Source of the DNA: an uncultured Vogesella sp.
GTDB lineage: Bacteria > Pseudomonadota > Gammaproteobacteria > Burkholderiales > Chromobacteriaceae
Direction of reading: 5' to 3'
DNA length: 22,565 bases
NCBI GenBank assembly: GCA_946479405.1
Contig: CAMLGD010000026.1
Coordinates: 1-22,565 of the forward strand
Below are positions 1-7,457 of this stretch, piece by piece. A model generated the notes under the pieces. The model did no database searches and was not told where the DNA came from. It saw only the letters and a program-made list of their open reading frames with translations. Every line of letters starts with the position of its first letter. The first letter of the stretch is position 1. The translations under genes and the position numbers were made by a program.

Positions 1-760
1 GCTGCTCGCTCAGATACGGCGCCGGCGCGCGCTCCACCACTTTCTGGTTGCGGCGCTGCACCGAGCAGTCGCGCTCGAACAGATGCACCAGGTTGCCGTG
101 CTGGTCACCCAGCACCTGTACCTCGACGTGGTGCGCGCGGCGTACCAGCTTCTCCAGGTACACCTCGTCGTTGCCGAAGGCGGCCAGCGCCTCGCGCCGC
201 GCCACGTCCATGGCGTCGGCCAGCTCGCCTTCGTGTTCCACCACGCGCATGCCGCGGCCGCCACCGCCCCAGCTGGCCTTGAGCATCAGCGGGTAGCCGA
301 CGGCTGCGGCCAACGTCTTGGCCGCGGCCACGTCATACGGCAGTGCGCCGGTGGCGGGCACCACCGGCACGCCGGCGGCCTGCGCCAGCTCGCGCGCCGC
401 CACCTTGTTGCCCAGCTGGCGCATCACCTGCGGCTTGGGGCCGATGAAGGTAATGCCGGCGGCGGCACAGGCTTCGGCAAAATCCGGGTTCTCCGACAGG
501 AAGCCGTAGCCGGGGTGAATCGCATCGACACCGGCCTCCTTGGCGATGCGGATGATGTCGGGGATATCGAGGTAGGCGGCGATGGGCTTCTTGCCGGCGC
601 CGACCTGATAGGCTTCGTCAGCCTTGGTGCGATGCAGGGCGAGCTTGTCTTCTTCGGCGTAGATGGCGACGGTGCGAATGTTCATTTCGCTGGCGGCGCG
701 CATGACACGAATGGCGATTTCGCTGCGGTTGGCGATCAGGATGCTGCGGATAGTGTTCAT
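1..760 (-). CDS. pyc: Pyruvate carboxylase, N-terminal part (cut by window edge)
   Basis: This is the first 253 residues of a biotin-dependent carboxylase; the rest lies beyond base 1. It starts with MNTIRSILIANRSEIAIR, the usual opening of the biotin-carboxylase N-domain. The ATP-grasp glycine loop KASWGGGGRGM is at residues 161-171 and is followed by VEVQVLGDQHGN and FERDCSVQRRNQKVVE, the bicarbonate/ATP-site region. The Trp in the glycine loop and the opening sequence fit proteobacterial pyruvate carboxylase better than AccC, but without the carboxyltransferase and biotinyl domains AccC/PccA-like subunits are not fully excluded. Pyruvate carboxylase makes oxaloacetate from pyruvate in the cytosol. 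The upstream Shine-Dalgarno sequence is weak. It is separated from the operon upstream by a strong terminator, so it is probably transcribed independently. Confidence 0.85.
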   Translation of the reverse strand, partial: MNTIRSILIANRSEIAIRVMRAASEMNIRTVAIYAEEDKLALHRTKADEAYQVGAGKKPIAAYLDIPDIIRIAKEAGVDAIHPGYGFLSENPDFAEACAAAGITFIGPKPQVMRQLGNKVAARELAQAAGVPVVPATGALPYDVAAAKTLAAAVGYPLMLKASWGGGGRGMRVVEHEGELADAMDVARREALAAFGNDEVYLEKLVRRAHHVEVQVLGDQHGNLVHLFERDCSVQRRNQKVVERAPAPYLSEQ

Positions 761-828
761 AGTAAGAACCACACAAAACCAGTATCGGAAAAGGAAACAG
801 CGTCAGGCAGCCTGCGCATGGCAGACTC

Positions 829-859
829 AAAAATGGCGAACGCACAAGCGTTCGCCATT
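829..859 (-). terminator. Rho-independent terminator of the hydroxyproline-type operon
   Basis: There is a perfect 12-bp inverted repeat (832-843 with 848-859) with a 4-base loop. On the minus strand it is followed by five T residues (833-829). It lies 30 bases past the stop of the Ser/Cys racemase-family gene and ahead of the pyc start. Read on the plus strand it lacks a T tract. Confidence 0.88.
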
Positions 860-889
860 ACCAGCGGCGTCTACAGCCAGGGCGCTTGC

Positions 890-1939
890 TTACTGCAAAT
901 CGCCCACCAGCGGCCCCCAGGTGTCGGACAGCGCAAACCCCTGCAGGAACGGGTCGTTGTCATCAATACGCAGCCGCTCGGTGCCATACACCCAACCACG
1001 CCCGGTGATGCGTGGCAGGATGGCCGGACGGCCGCCCACCTCGGTCGTTGCCAGCACTTCGGCGGTAAATTCACCGCCGATGATGGAACGCGACACCTGC
1101 TTGCCCCCCACCTCAATCAACCCACGCGCGAACATGGTGGCCAGGTTGGCCGAGCTGCCGGTACCACAGGGCGAGCGGTCCACGCGGCCGGGCTTCAGCG
1201 TGGTACAGGTCCGTACCGCACCATCTGCCTCCCAGCCACGGAACATCACGTAGGCGATTTCATCCACCCCCGGCAATTCTGGGTGGCTCACCTGAATCTG
1301 CTGGTTCAGCAGCGACTTGAGCGCCATGCCGGTTTCCATCAGCTCGCGGGCATTGCCCGGCGCAATCGTCAAATCGACTTGCTCCGCATCGACGATGGCG
1401 TAGTACACGCCGCCAAAGGCGATGTCGGCGCGGATGGTGCCCCAGCTCTCGGTAATGATCGGAAAATCCAGCACCTCGACAAAGCAGGGAATGTTGTCGA
1501 GACTGACGGACAGACACTGGCCATCGCGACACTGTGCCCGGGCGGTGATCAGCCCGGCCGGGGTATCCACCCGCACGATGGTTTCCGGCTCGTGCATAGC
1601 TACCCGGCCGGTTTCCAGCAAGGCGGTGACCACGCAGATGCAGTTGCTGCCGGACATTGGGTGCGCCCTGTCCGCCTGCAGCACGATAAAGCCGGCATCG
1701 GCCTCCGGATGCACCGGTGGCAGCAGCAGGTTCACCGACATCTGTACCGATGCACGGGGCTCGAAGGTGACGAAACGGCGCAGGCTGTCATCTACCTGGT
1801 TGATGTAGTTCATCTTGTCCAGCAGCGTGGCACCGGGAATCTCCGGCGTACCGCCGACAATCACCTTACCGATTTCGCCCTGGCAGTGAACCTCTACCAG
1901 CTCGATGGCGCGGCTCCAGTTGAGGTTGTGCTCGCTCAT
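890..1939 (-). CDS. Proline racemase superfamily protein, Ser/Cys active-site type (hydroxyproline epimerase or dehydratase)
   Basis: The 349-residue product has the proline racemase / hydroxyproline epimerase fold. The C-terminal active-site motif DRSPCGTGSSAN is intact with Cys258. In the N-terminal motif (MSGSNCICV, residues 95-103) the usual first catalytic Cys is Ser96. Ser/Cys, Cys/Cys and Cys/Thr pairs all occur in this superfamily and go with different activities (proline or hydroxyproline epimerases, trans-3-hydroxyproline dehydratase), so the exact reaction cannot be read from sequence. The ATG at 1939 is chosen because it overlaps the stop of the upstream aldehyde dehydrogenase gene in an ATGA arrangement, indicating translational coupling; longer in-frame starts would run into that gene. 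It is the last gene of the operon and a paralogue of the gene at 5466-6467. Confidence 0.9.
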   Translation of the reverse strand: MSEHNLNWSRAIELVEVHCQGEIGKVIVGGTPEIPGATLLDKMNYINQVDDSLRRFVTFEPRASVQMSVNLLLPPVHPEADAGFIVLQADRAHPMSGSNCICVVTALLETGRVAMHEPETIVRVDTPAGLITARAQCRDGQCLSVSLDNIPCFVEVLDFPIITESWGTIRADIAFGGVYYAIVDAEQVDLTIAPGNARELMETGMALKSLLNQQIQVSHPELPGVDEIAYVMFRGWEADGAVRTCTTLKPGRVDRSPCGTGSSANLATMFARGLIEVGGKQVSRSIIGGEFTAEVLATTEVGGRPAILPRITGRGWVYGTERLRIDDNDPFLQGFALSDTWGPLVGDLQ

Positions 1940-3411
1940 TTGATGTACCACCCCCACGGTTGCTCGCTGTTGTAGCGGGTGATCTGCTTGGTTTCCAGAT
2001 AGTTGTCCAGACCCCAGCGTCCCAGCTCGCGGCCGATACCGGACTGCTTGTAGCCACCCCACGGCGCCTCGGTAAAGGTCGGCTGCGAGCAGTTGATCCA
2101 CACGATGCCGGCGCGCAGGCTGGCCGCCACCCGTTCGCAACGCGCATCATCGGTAGACATCACCGCCGCGGCCAGGCCAAAGCGGCTGTCGTTGGCCAGG
2201 CTGATGGCCTCGGCTTCGTCGGCAAACGGCTTGATGCACACCACCGGGCCAAAGAACTCCTCGCTCCAGGCGCGGCTGTCCAGCGGCACATCGGCCAGGA
2301 TGGTCGGTTCCAGGAAGTAGCCCTTGTCAAAACCGGCCGGTTTCTTTCCGCCGGTCACCACGGTGGCACCGGCACTACGCGCCTCTTCGATCCCTGCCAG
2401 TACCTGGTTCAACTGGCCTTGGGACACCAATGGCCCCAGCAGAACGCCCTCTTCCAGACCGTTACCGATGGTGATCTTGCGGGTTTCTTCCACCAAACGG
2501 TCCAGCAGCGGCTGGTACAGCGCCTGCTGCACCAGCACGCGCGAGGTTGCCGAGCAGACCTGGCCCTGGTTCCAGAAAATGCCGAACATGATCCACTCGA
2601 CGGCTTTTTCGATATCGCTGTCGTCGAACACGAGGAACGGCGACTTGCCGCCCAGCTCCAGGCTGACCCGCTTGATATCGCGTGCCGCGGCGGCCATCAC
2701 GGTGGAGCCGACCGGGCCGGAGCCGGTAAAGGCCAGCTTGTCCACGCCCGGGTGGTCGATCAGTGCCTGGCCGGCCTTGGCGCCGGAACCGGTCACCACG
2801 TTCAAGACGCCGGCAGGCAATTTCACCTCATCGGCAATGGCAGCCAGTTCCAGCGAGGTCAGGGAGGTCAGCGCGGCAGGCTTGAGCACCACCGTGCAGC
2901 CTGCGGCCAGCGCCGGCGCTACTTTCCAGGCGGCCATCAGCAGCGGGTAGTTCCACGGAATGATGGCACCGGCCACACCCAGCGGCTCGCGCACGGCCTT
3001 GGAGGTGAAACGGCCATCTGGCAATTCGATCGGCTCCACCGGGTTGGTGTCCAGCTCTTCCGCCAGCGTCGCATAGTATTCAAAGCAGCCGGCCGCATCG
3101 CCGACATCCCATTCGGCTTCCGGCAGCGGTTTGCCGTTGTCGATGGATTCGAGGCGGGCAATTTCGCCCAGTCTGGCGCGAATACCGGCGGCGATGGCGC
3201 GCAGGTAATAGGCACGCTCGCGACCGGACATCTTTGGCCACGGACCATGATCGAAGGCGGCACGAGCGGCCAGCACAGCTTCATTCACATCCGCCTCGGA
3301 CGCGGCAGGTGCCTGCTGGATGAGCTCTTCGGTCGCCGGGTTGATTACGTCAAACGTGCCACCGTTAACCGGAAGTTTCCAGGCACCGTTGATATACAGT
3401 TTGTTTCTCAT
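1936..3411 (-). CDS. NAD(P)+-dependent aldehyde dehydrogenase, ALDH10/betaine-aldehyde-dehydrogenase-like; probable 2-oxoglutarate semialdehyde dehydrogenase
   Basis: The 491-residue protein is full length for the ALDH superfamily. Visible are the oxyanion Asn in PWNYP (Asn154), the cofactor Lys in LKPA (Lys177), FTGSGPVGS, the general-base Glu in LELGGK (Glu252) and the nucleophile Cys286 in NQGQVCSAT. The C-terminus (WGGYKQSGIGRELG, then NYLETKQIT and PWGWY) resembles plant-type aminoaldehyde/betaine aldehyde dehydrogenases. In this operon the expected substrate is 2-oxoglutarate semialdehyde, the product of the DapA-family deaminase; that is inferred from context. Tandem ATGs lie at 3414 and 3411. 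The GGAG of the upstream GCGGAGAAC is only 3 bases from the first and 6 from the second, so 3411 is preferred. Its stop overlaps the next gene by 4 bases. Confidence 0.9.
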   Translation of the reverse strand: MRNKLYINGAWKLPVNGGTFDVINPATEELIQQAPAASEADVNEAVLAARAAFDHGPWPKMSGRERAYYLRAIAAGIRARLGEIARLESIDNGKPLPEAEWDVGDAAGCFEYYATLAEELDTNPVEPIELPDGRFTSKAVREPLGVAGAIIPWNYPLLMAAWKVAPALAAGCTVVLKPAALTSLTSLELAAIADEVKLPAGVLNVVTGSGAKAGQALIDHPGVDKLAFTGSGPVGSTVMAAAARDIKRVSLELGGKSPFLVFDDSDIEKAVEWIMFGIFWNQGQVCSATSRVLVQQALYQPLLDRLVEETRKITIGNGLEEGVLLGPLVSQGQLNQVLAGIEEARSAGATVVTGGKKPAGFDKGYFLEPTILADVPLDSRAWSEEFFGPVVCIKPFADEAEAISLANDSRFGLAAAVMSTDDARCERVAASLRAGIVWINCSQPTFTEAPWGGYKQSGIGRELGRWGLDNYLETKQITRYNSEQPWGWYIK

Positions 3412-3448
3412 CATGTTCTCCGCAAAGTCTTTGAAGTTATTGAATTGC

Positions 3449-4174
3449 TCACACGTGGCGGGTCAGGCCGCCATCAACGCGAATGTTCTGACCGGTGATA
3501 TAGCCGGCATCGTCTGACAGTAAAAAGGCTGCCGTTTTGGCAATCTCGGCCACCGAGCCGATGCGCCCCATCGGGATGGTTTCGCAGATGGCCGGATTGT
3601 GGTCCAGGCTGTCGATGTAGCCGGGCAGCAGCGCATTCATGCGGATGTTGTTGTCGGCATAGCGGTCGGCGTACAGCTTGGTATAGGCGGCCACCGCCGC
3701 GCGGTAGGCGCAGGACAGCGGAAACTTCAGCGTCGGCTCATGGGCGGCAAAGGTGGTGATGTTTAGCCACGCGCCCTTGCCCTGCTGCTGCATCAGCGGC
3801 GTTACCAAGCGCGCCATGCGCACCACGCTCAGCAGCATCAGGTCGTGGCCCAATAGCCAGTCTTCATCGCTGATCTCCAGCAGATCGCCCTTGGGTGGAT
3901 GGCCGGTGTGGGTCACCACGGCATCGATACGGCCATAGCTGTCTACCGCCAAATTGACCAGTGCCGCCAGATCGTCCGGCTCGGTCACCGAGCCACTCAT
4001 ACCGATCACCCCCAGCTCTGCGGCCAACCTTACCGCGCTGCCCGACGGCGACATCAGCACCAGGCGGTAGCCACGGTCGTGCAGCTCGCGGGCGATCGCT
4101 TCGCCCATGCCGCGGCCCGCGGCGGTAATGACCGCCACGGGGGCCGTTGCCGCCGACATCGTTTCAATGGCCAT
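3449..4174 (-). CDS. SDR-fold protein with degenerate catalytic residues
   Basis: The 241-residue protein has the short-chain dehydrogenase/reductase layout: a nucleotide-binding loop TAAGRGMG (18-24 region), IRMNALLPGYID near 178-188 and a C-terminal YITGQNIRVDGG. The active site is abnormal. Tyr157 is present in AYRAAVAAYTK, but the Lys four residues later is Val161; the catalytic Ser position holds Thr141 (NITTFAA); the structural NNAG is THTG; and the usual Asn before the catalytic Ser is Asp111. Classical SDR redox chemistry is therefore doubtful. The start at 4174 has a strong GGAGGA Shine-Dalgarno sequence. It lies 17 bases after the FAD dehydrogenase and 37 before the ALDH gene, inside the operon. 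Its function is unknown; it may be a non-redox enzyme or a binding partner. Confidence 0.82.
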   Translation of the reverse strand: MAIETMSAATAPVAVITAAGRGMGEAIARELHDRGYRLVLMSPSGSAVRLAAELGVIGMSGSVTEPDDLAALVNLAVDSYGRIDAVVTHTGHPPKGDLLEISDEDWLLGHDLMLLSVVRMARLVTPLMQQQGKGAWLNITTFAAHEPTLKFPLSCAYRAAVAAYTKLYADRYADNNIRMNALLPGYIDSLDHNPAICETIPMGRIGSVAEIAKTAAFLLSDDAGYITGQNIRVDGGLTRHV

Positions 4175-4191
4175 CTTGCTTTCCTCCTGCG

Positions 4192-5430
4192 TTAAAAGCG
4201 GTCTACCCGGTACGGCGTCATGTCCACCGGCGGCGTCTGGCCCGTCAGCAAATCGGCCATCAGCCGCGCGGTGGTCGCCGCGTAGGTCAAGCCGAGGTGG
4301 CCGTGGCCGGCGGCGTAAAACACGCCACCAACCTTGGCAGACGGACCGATGACGGGAATGGTGTCCGGCAAGGCTGGGCGATGTCCCATCCACTCGGTGG
4401 CGCCCCCAAGCTGCAATTGCGGCAGCGCAATCTGCGCCCGCTTCACCAGCACTTTCGCGCGGCGGTAATCCGGCTCGGCATCCAGTCCAGCCAGCTCCAC
4501 GGTGCCACCAACCCGGATGCCACCGGCGGTGGGCGTCACCATGAAGGCTTTGGCCGGCCAGATCAGTGAATGCTTGAGCGCAATGCCCGGCACCATGATC
4601 TGAGTGTGGTAGCCACGCTCGGTCTCCATCGGAATGTTTTCGCCGATCAACGCAGACAGCCGGCCGGTATAGGCGCCAGCAGCCAGTACCAGCTCGCTGC
4701 ATTCGATGCGCTGGCCGTTGTCCAGCACCACTGCGCGCACCTGGCCATTGGCGCTGTCGATAGCACTGACCACCCCCTGGCGGACCAGGCCGCCCTGCTG
4801 CTGAAAGTTGGCCACCAGCGCCAGTACCAGCTGGTAGGGGTCGCGAATCGATCTGTTGGTAGAAAACAATTCCGCCTTGCTAATCACCGGTGAGATAGCC
4901 GGCTCCAACTCGCGCAGCTCGTCCTTGTCCACCAGGCGGGTGTGAAATCCGAACTTGTTGGCAACGTCAATATGCTCGCGGTCTGCCTCGTACTCGGCAT
5001 CGTTGGCATACAGGCTCAGGCAGCCGGTTTCGCTCAGCGCATCCGACATACCCAACACCTGCAGCATCGGCAGCAGATCGTCGTAGACCCGGCGGCACAG
5101 CACGGCACCGGCCTGCTCCAGCTCGGCTACCTTTGATGGCCGGCCGGCGGCGAGAAAGCGCAGCATCCACGGCAGCAGCTTGGGCGCGTAGCCGGGACGC
5201 AGCCGAATCGGCCCTTCCGGATCGGTCAGCCAGCCCGGAATCTTGGCCCAGGTACTGGGCCGCGAAATGGGCGGAAACTCGGTTACCGCAATGCTGGCCA
5301 TATTGCCAAACGAGGCGCCGCGTCCGGGCGTATCCCGGTCGAGCAACACCACATTCTTGCCGCGACGCTGTAACTCGAACGCAATGGCGGCCCCAACAAT
5401 GCCAGCCCCAACAACAACTGTACGACTCAT
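4192..5430 (-). CDS. DadA-like FAD-dependent D-amino acid dehydrogenase, probable D-hydroxyproline dehydrogenase
   Basis: The 412-residue protein opens with a Rossmann dinucleotide motif VVVGAGIVGAAIA (Gly8, Gly10, Gly13) and an acidic LLDRD at the end of the second strand. Near the C-terminus are GHRPALPDTIPVIG and the FAD-loop region AAGHGHLGLTYA, as in the DAO/DadA family. Such single-subunit dehydrogenases oxidise cis-4-hydroxy-D-proline to delta-1-pyrroline-4-hydroxy-2-carboxylate and pass electrons to the respiratory chain. The assignment to hydroxyproline rests on the flanking epimerase and DapA-family genes; a general D-amino acid or D-proline substrate is possible. It lies 35 bases after the epimerase gene. 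The Shine-Dalgarno sequence is modest (GGAAGGG). Confidence 0.9.
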   Translation of the reverse strand: MSRTVVVGAGIVGAAIAFELQRRGKNVVLLDRDTPGRGASFGNMASIAVTEFPPISRPSTWAKIPGWLTDPEGPIRLRPGYAPKLLPWMLRFLAAGRPSKVAELEQAGAVLCRRVYDDLLPMLQVLGMSDALSETGCLSLYANDAEYEADREHIDVANKFGFHTRLVDKDELRELEPAISPVISKAELFSTNRSIRDPYQLVLALVANFQQQGGLVRQGVVSAIDSANGQVRAVVLDNGQRIECSELVLAAGAYTGRLSALIGENIPMETERGYHTQIMVPGIALKHSLIWPAKAFMVTPTAGGIRVGGTVELAGLDAEPDYRRAKVLVKRAQIALPQLQLGGATEWMGHRPALPDTIPVIGPSAKVGGVFYAAGHGHLGLTYAATTARLMADLLTGQTPPVDMTPYRVDRF

Positions 5431-5465
5431 GTTGAATACCCTTCCAAGCCGCTGGCATCAGCGCT

Positions 5466-6467
5466 TTAGTCAATCAGGAAGCCGTCTGCATACGGCTCAG
5501 TGCGATCGACAAAAATAGTGTTAAGCCCGGTGACAAAAGCCTGTCCTTCCACGCTGGGGCGTACTCCCTGCAGCGGGCCGACTTGCACCTCCTGCTCGAT
5601 GCGGCCGGTAAAGCGGCCGCCAGTCAGGCTCTGGTGCACGAATTGCTCGCCCTGCTTGAGCAGGCCCTTGCTGGCGCGCAGCGCTACTCGCGCCGAGGTG
5701 CCGGTGCCGCAAGGAGAGCGATCCACCAGATGGTCGCCAGCAATCACCACGATGCGGTTGTTGTAGTCGCCGCGCTCATCCGGCCCGCTCCACAAGCAGT
5801 GCTTCAGGCCCTTGATCGAGGCGATCTCCGGGTGCTGCACCTCCACCGCCGCATTCACCGCCTGCTGCACCGCACGGCCATAGCCCAGCAGCTCGGCAAT
5901 GGAAAAATCGCTGATGTCGCGGAAGTTGTGCTGCGGCTCGACGATGGCGTAGAAGTTGCCGCCATAGGCCACATCGACTTTCAGCTGACCCAGCCCGGCA
6001 ATGTCGATCTCCACCCCCTGGTACAGCAGAAAGGACGGCACATTGGTGAAGCGCACCGACCTGACCTTGTTGCCGGCCAGCTCGTAGCGGGCCTCCACTA
6101 GGCCGGCAGGGGTTTCCACCCGCACCACACCCGGCGTTTTCGGATGCACCAGCCCGTGCTCGATGGCGAAGGTCACCGAACCGATGGTGGCGTGGCCGCA
6201 CATGGGCAACGAGGCCGAGGTTTCGATGAAGATCAGTCCCATGTCGTAATCGGTCGATGACGGCGGGTACAACAAGGTGCCAGACATGAAGGCATGCCCG
6301 CGCGGCTCCATAGTGAGCGCGGTGCGGATCCAGTCGAAATGCTGGATGAAATACTCGCGCCGCTCGGCTTGATTATTACCCTGCAGAAAGGGAGCCCCAC
6401 CTACCACCATTCGTACCGGCATGCCTGCAGTGTGTCCGTCGATACAGAAAAATGTGTGCCGCGCCAT
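5466..6467 (-). CDS. 4-hydroxyproline 2-epimerase (proline racemase family, Cys/Cys)
   Basis: This 333-residue enzyme carries both catalytic cysteines of the family: Cys90 in MCGHATIG and Cys253 in VDRSPCGTGTSA. Family members with this pair abstract and re-add the C-alpha proton of trans-4-hydroxy-L-proline to give cis-4-hydroxy-D-proline, without cofactor, in the cytosol. Proline racemase shares these residues, but the neighbouring DadA-like dehydrogenase and DapA-family deaminase favour the hydroxyproline route. The start chosen is the ATG at 6467, 7 bases after a GGAAG Shine-Dalgarno sequence; an in-frame TTG two codons upstream is too close to it. A perfect 14-bp hairpin lies just upstream. 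Confidence 0.92.
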   Translation of the reverse strand: MARHTFFCIDGHTAGMPVRMVVGGAPFLQGNNQAERREYFIQHFDWIRTALTMEPRGHAFMSGTLLYPPSSTDYDMGLIFIETSASLPMCGHATIGSVTFAIEHGLVHPKTPGVVRVETPAGLVEARYELAGNKVRSVRFTNVPSFLLYQGVEIDIAGLGQLKVDVAYGGNFYAIVEPQHNFRDISDFSIAELLGYGRAVQQAVNAAVEVQHPEIASIKGLKHCLWSGPDERGDYNNRIVVIAGDHLVDRSPCGTGTSARVALRASKGLLKQGEQFVHQSLTGGRFTGRIEQEVQVGPLQGVRPSVEGQAFVTGLNTIFVDRTEPYADGFLID

Positions 6468-6484
6468 GACCAATCTTCCATTTC

Positions 6485-6515
6485 AAGATGGGCAGCCAAT
6501 GTGGCTGCCCATCTT
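6485..6515 (-). promoter_or_regulatory. Intercistronic hairpin between the DapA-family gene and the epimerase gene
   Basis: The arms 6485-6498 and 6502-6515 are perfect 14-bp complements around a 3-base loop. The hairpin starts 5 bases past the stop of the upstream gene and ends shortly before the epimerase Shine-Dalgarno sequence. No T tract follows it on the minus strand, so it looks more like an mRNA-stability or processing element than a full terminator. Confidence 0.75.
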
Positions 6516-6520
6516 ATTCA

Positions 6521-7396
6521 TTACGCAGAAAGCCCAGAGAAGGCTTCCGACAGGCTGAGCTTTTCTTCTGCAGTAAGAGGCAGCAGCGGCAGGCGAGTAC
6601 CACCTACGGGAACACCGGCCAATTCACAACCGTATTTCACTTTCTGTACGAACTTGCCGGACTCCAGGTTGGCCATGACCGGGAACATCTTGCGCATTTC
6701 GTTCTGCGCGCCCTGCAGATCGCCAGCAGTGAACTTGTTGTAGAAACGGATAACCGGATCGATCATGAAGTTGGCCGGGCCGCAGATCCAGCTGGTGGCG
6801 CCCCACATGAAGAAGTCCAGCGCCTGGTCATCGCTACCGCAAGACAGCTGATATTTGTCGCCATAGCGCTTGCTGATTTCGATGGCACGCAGCAGATTGC
6901 CGCTGCTTTCCTTGATGCCGATAACACGCGGATTGTCAGCAAAGGCATCCATGGTTTCGAAACCGACTTCCACACCGGCACGTACCGGGTAGTTGTACAA
7001 AACGATTTCGACATCAACCGCATCCAGAACGGCTTGATAATGCGAGATCAGTTCTTCCTGGCTCGGCAGTGCGTAGTACGGCGGGGCAAGAAGCACTGTG
7101 TCATAGCCAAGCTTTTTCGCAGTTTCAGTGTGTGCAATAACATTGCGGGTGCAGCTGGAGTTGGTACCCGCGATCAGGAGCGCACGGTCACCGACAACCT
7201 CTTTAACACAACGCAGTACATCGGCTCGTTCTGCATCGGACATGGCGTAGTATTCGCCCGTAGTGCCCAAGGGGACAAAGCCACTTACGCCACGGGAAAG
7301 CTGAAATTCAAGCAGCTTTTCGTAAGTTTTGAAGTCGATATTCCCTTTTTCATCGAAGGGAGTAACGATAGCCGGCAAAATTCCTTTGAGTTCCAT
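6521..7396 (-). CDS. DapA/NAL-family lyase, probable delta-1-pyrroline-4-hydroxy-2-carboxylate deaminase
   Basis: The 291-residue product is a standard DHDPS/N-acetylneuraminate lyase TIM barrel. It has GTTGEYY at 44-50, the active-site Tyr134 in LYNYP and the Schiff-base Lys162 in GIKESSG, at nearly the same positions as Tyr133 and Lys161 of E. coli DapA. In hydroxyproline operons a member of this family converts the pyrroline-hydroxycarboxylate made by the D-hydroxyproline dehydrogenase into 2-oxoglutarate semialdehyde and ammonia. Biosynthetic DapA is unlikely given the catabolic and transport neighbours. The start at 7396 follows an AGGAG sequence 9 bases upstream. Confidence 0.9.
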   Translation of the reverse strand: MELKGILPAIVTPFDEKGNIDFKTYEKLLEFQLSRGVSGFVPLGTTGEYYAMSDAERADVLRCVKEVVGDRALLIAGTNSSCTRNVIAHTETAKKLGYDTVLLAPPYYALPSQEELISHYQAVLDAVDVEIVLYNYPVRAGVEVGFETMDAFADNPRVIGIKESSGNLLRAIEISKRYGDKYQLSCGSDDQALDFFMWGATSWICGPANFMIDPVIRFYNKFTAGDLQGAQNEMRKMFPVMANLESGKFVQKVKYGCELAGVPVGGTRLPLLPLTAEEKLSLSEAFSGLSA

Positions 7397-7436
7397 TCTA
7401 TTTAACTCCTGACGTAATACGTGATTAAGTAAACCT

Positions 7437-7454
7437 ACCTTGACCATTCAAGGT
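7437..7454 (-). promoter_or_regulatory. Short intercistronic hairpin between permease and DapA-family gene
   Basis: A perfect 7-bp inverted repeat (ACCTTGA at 7437-7443, TCAAGGT at 7448-7454) has a 4-base loop, 3 bases after the permease stop. On the minus strand, the direction of the operon, no T tract follows; the T run at 7454-7458 is on the opposite strand. It may limit readthrough or stabilise the transporter part of the message. Confidence 0.5.
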
Positions 7455-7457
7455 TTT

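Noticed and set aside
83..1975. A 630-codon open frame on the plus strand across pyc, the terminator and the Ser/Cys racemase gene
   Set aside because: It is antisense to two clear family proteins, rich in His/Gln/Gly as expected for the reverse frame of GC-rich genes, and has no domain or Shine-Dalgarno support.
1960..3498. A 512-codon open frame on the plus strand opposite the aldehyde dehydrogenase gene
   Set aside because: It is a mirror frame of a full-length ALDH with all catalytic residues; the translated sequence has no recognisable features.
3449..4702. A longer frame extending the SDR-like gene upstream to 4702
   Set aside because: The added part is antisense-free but out of frame within the FAD dehydrogenase gene, has no homology pattern, and the ATG at 4174 has a strong Shine-Dalgarno sequence.
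5478..5487. GCCGTCTG followed by CA, resembling the Neisseria DNA uptake sequence GCCGTCTGAA
   Set aside because: Only 8 of 10 bases match, and it lies in the coding sequence for the epimerase C-terminus; I found no full copy in the window.
6468..6473. TTG start for the epimerase, two codons upstream of the ATG
   Set aside because: It would sit almost on the GGAAG Shine-Dalgarno sequence, and the ATG at 6467 has proper spacing.
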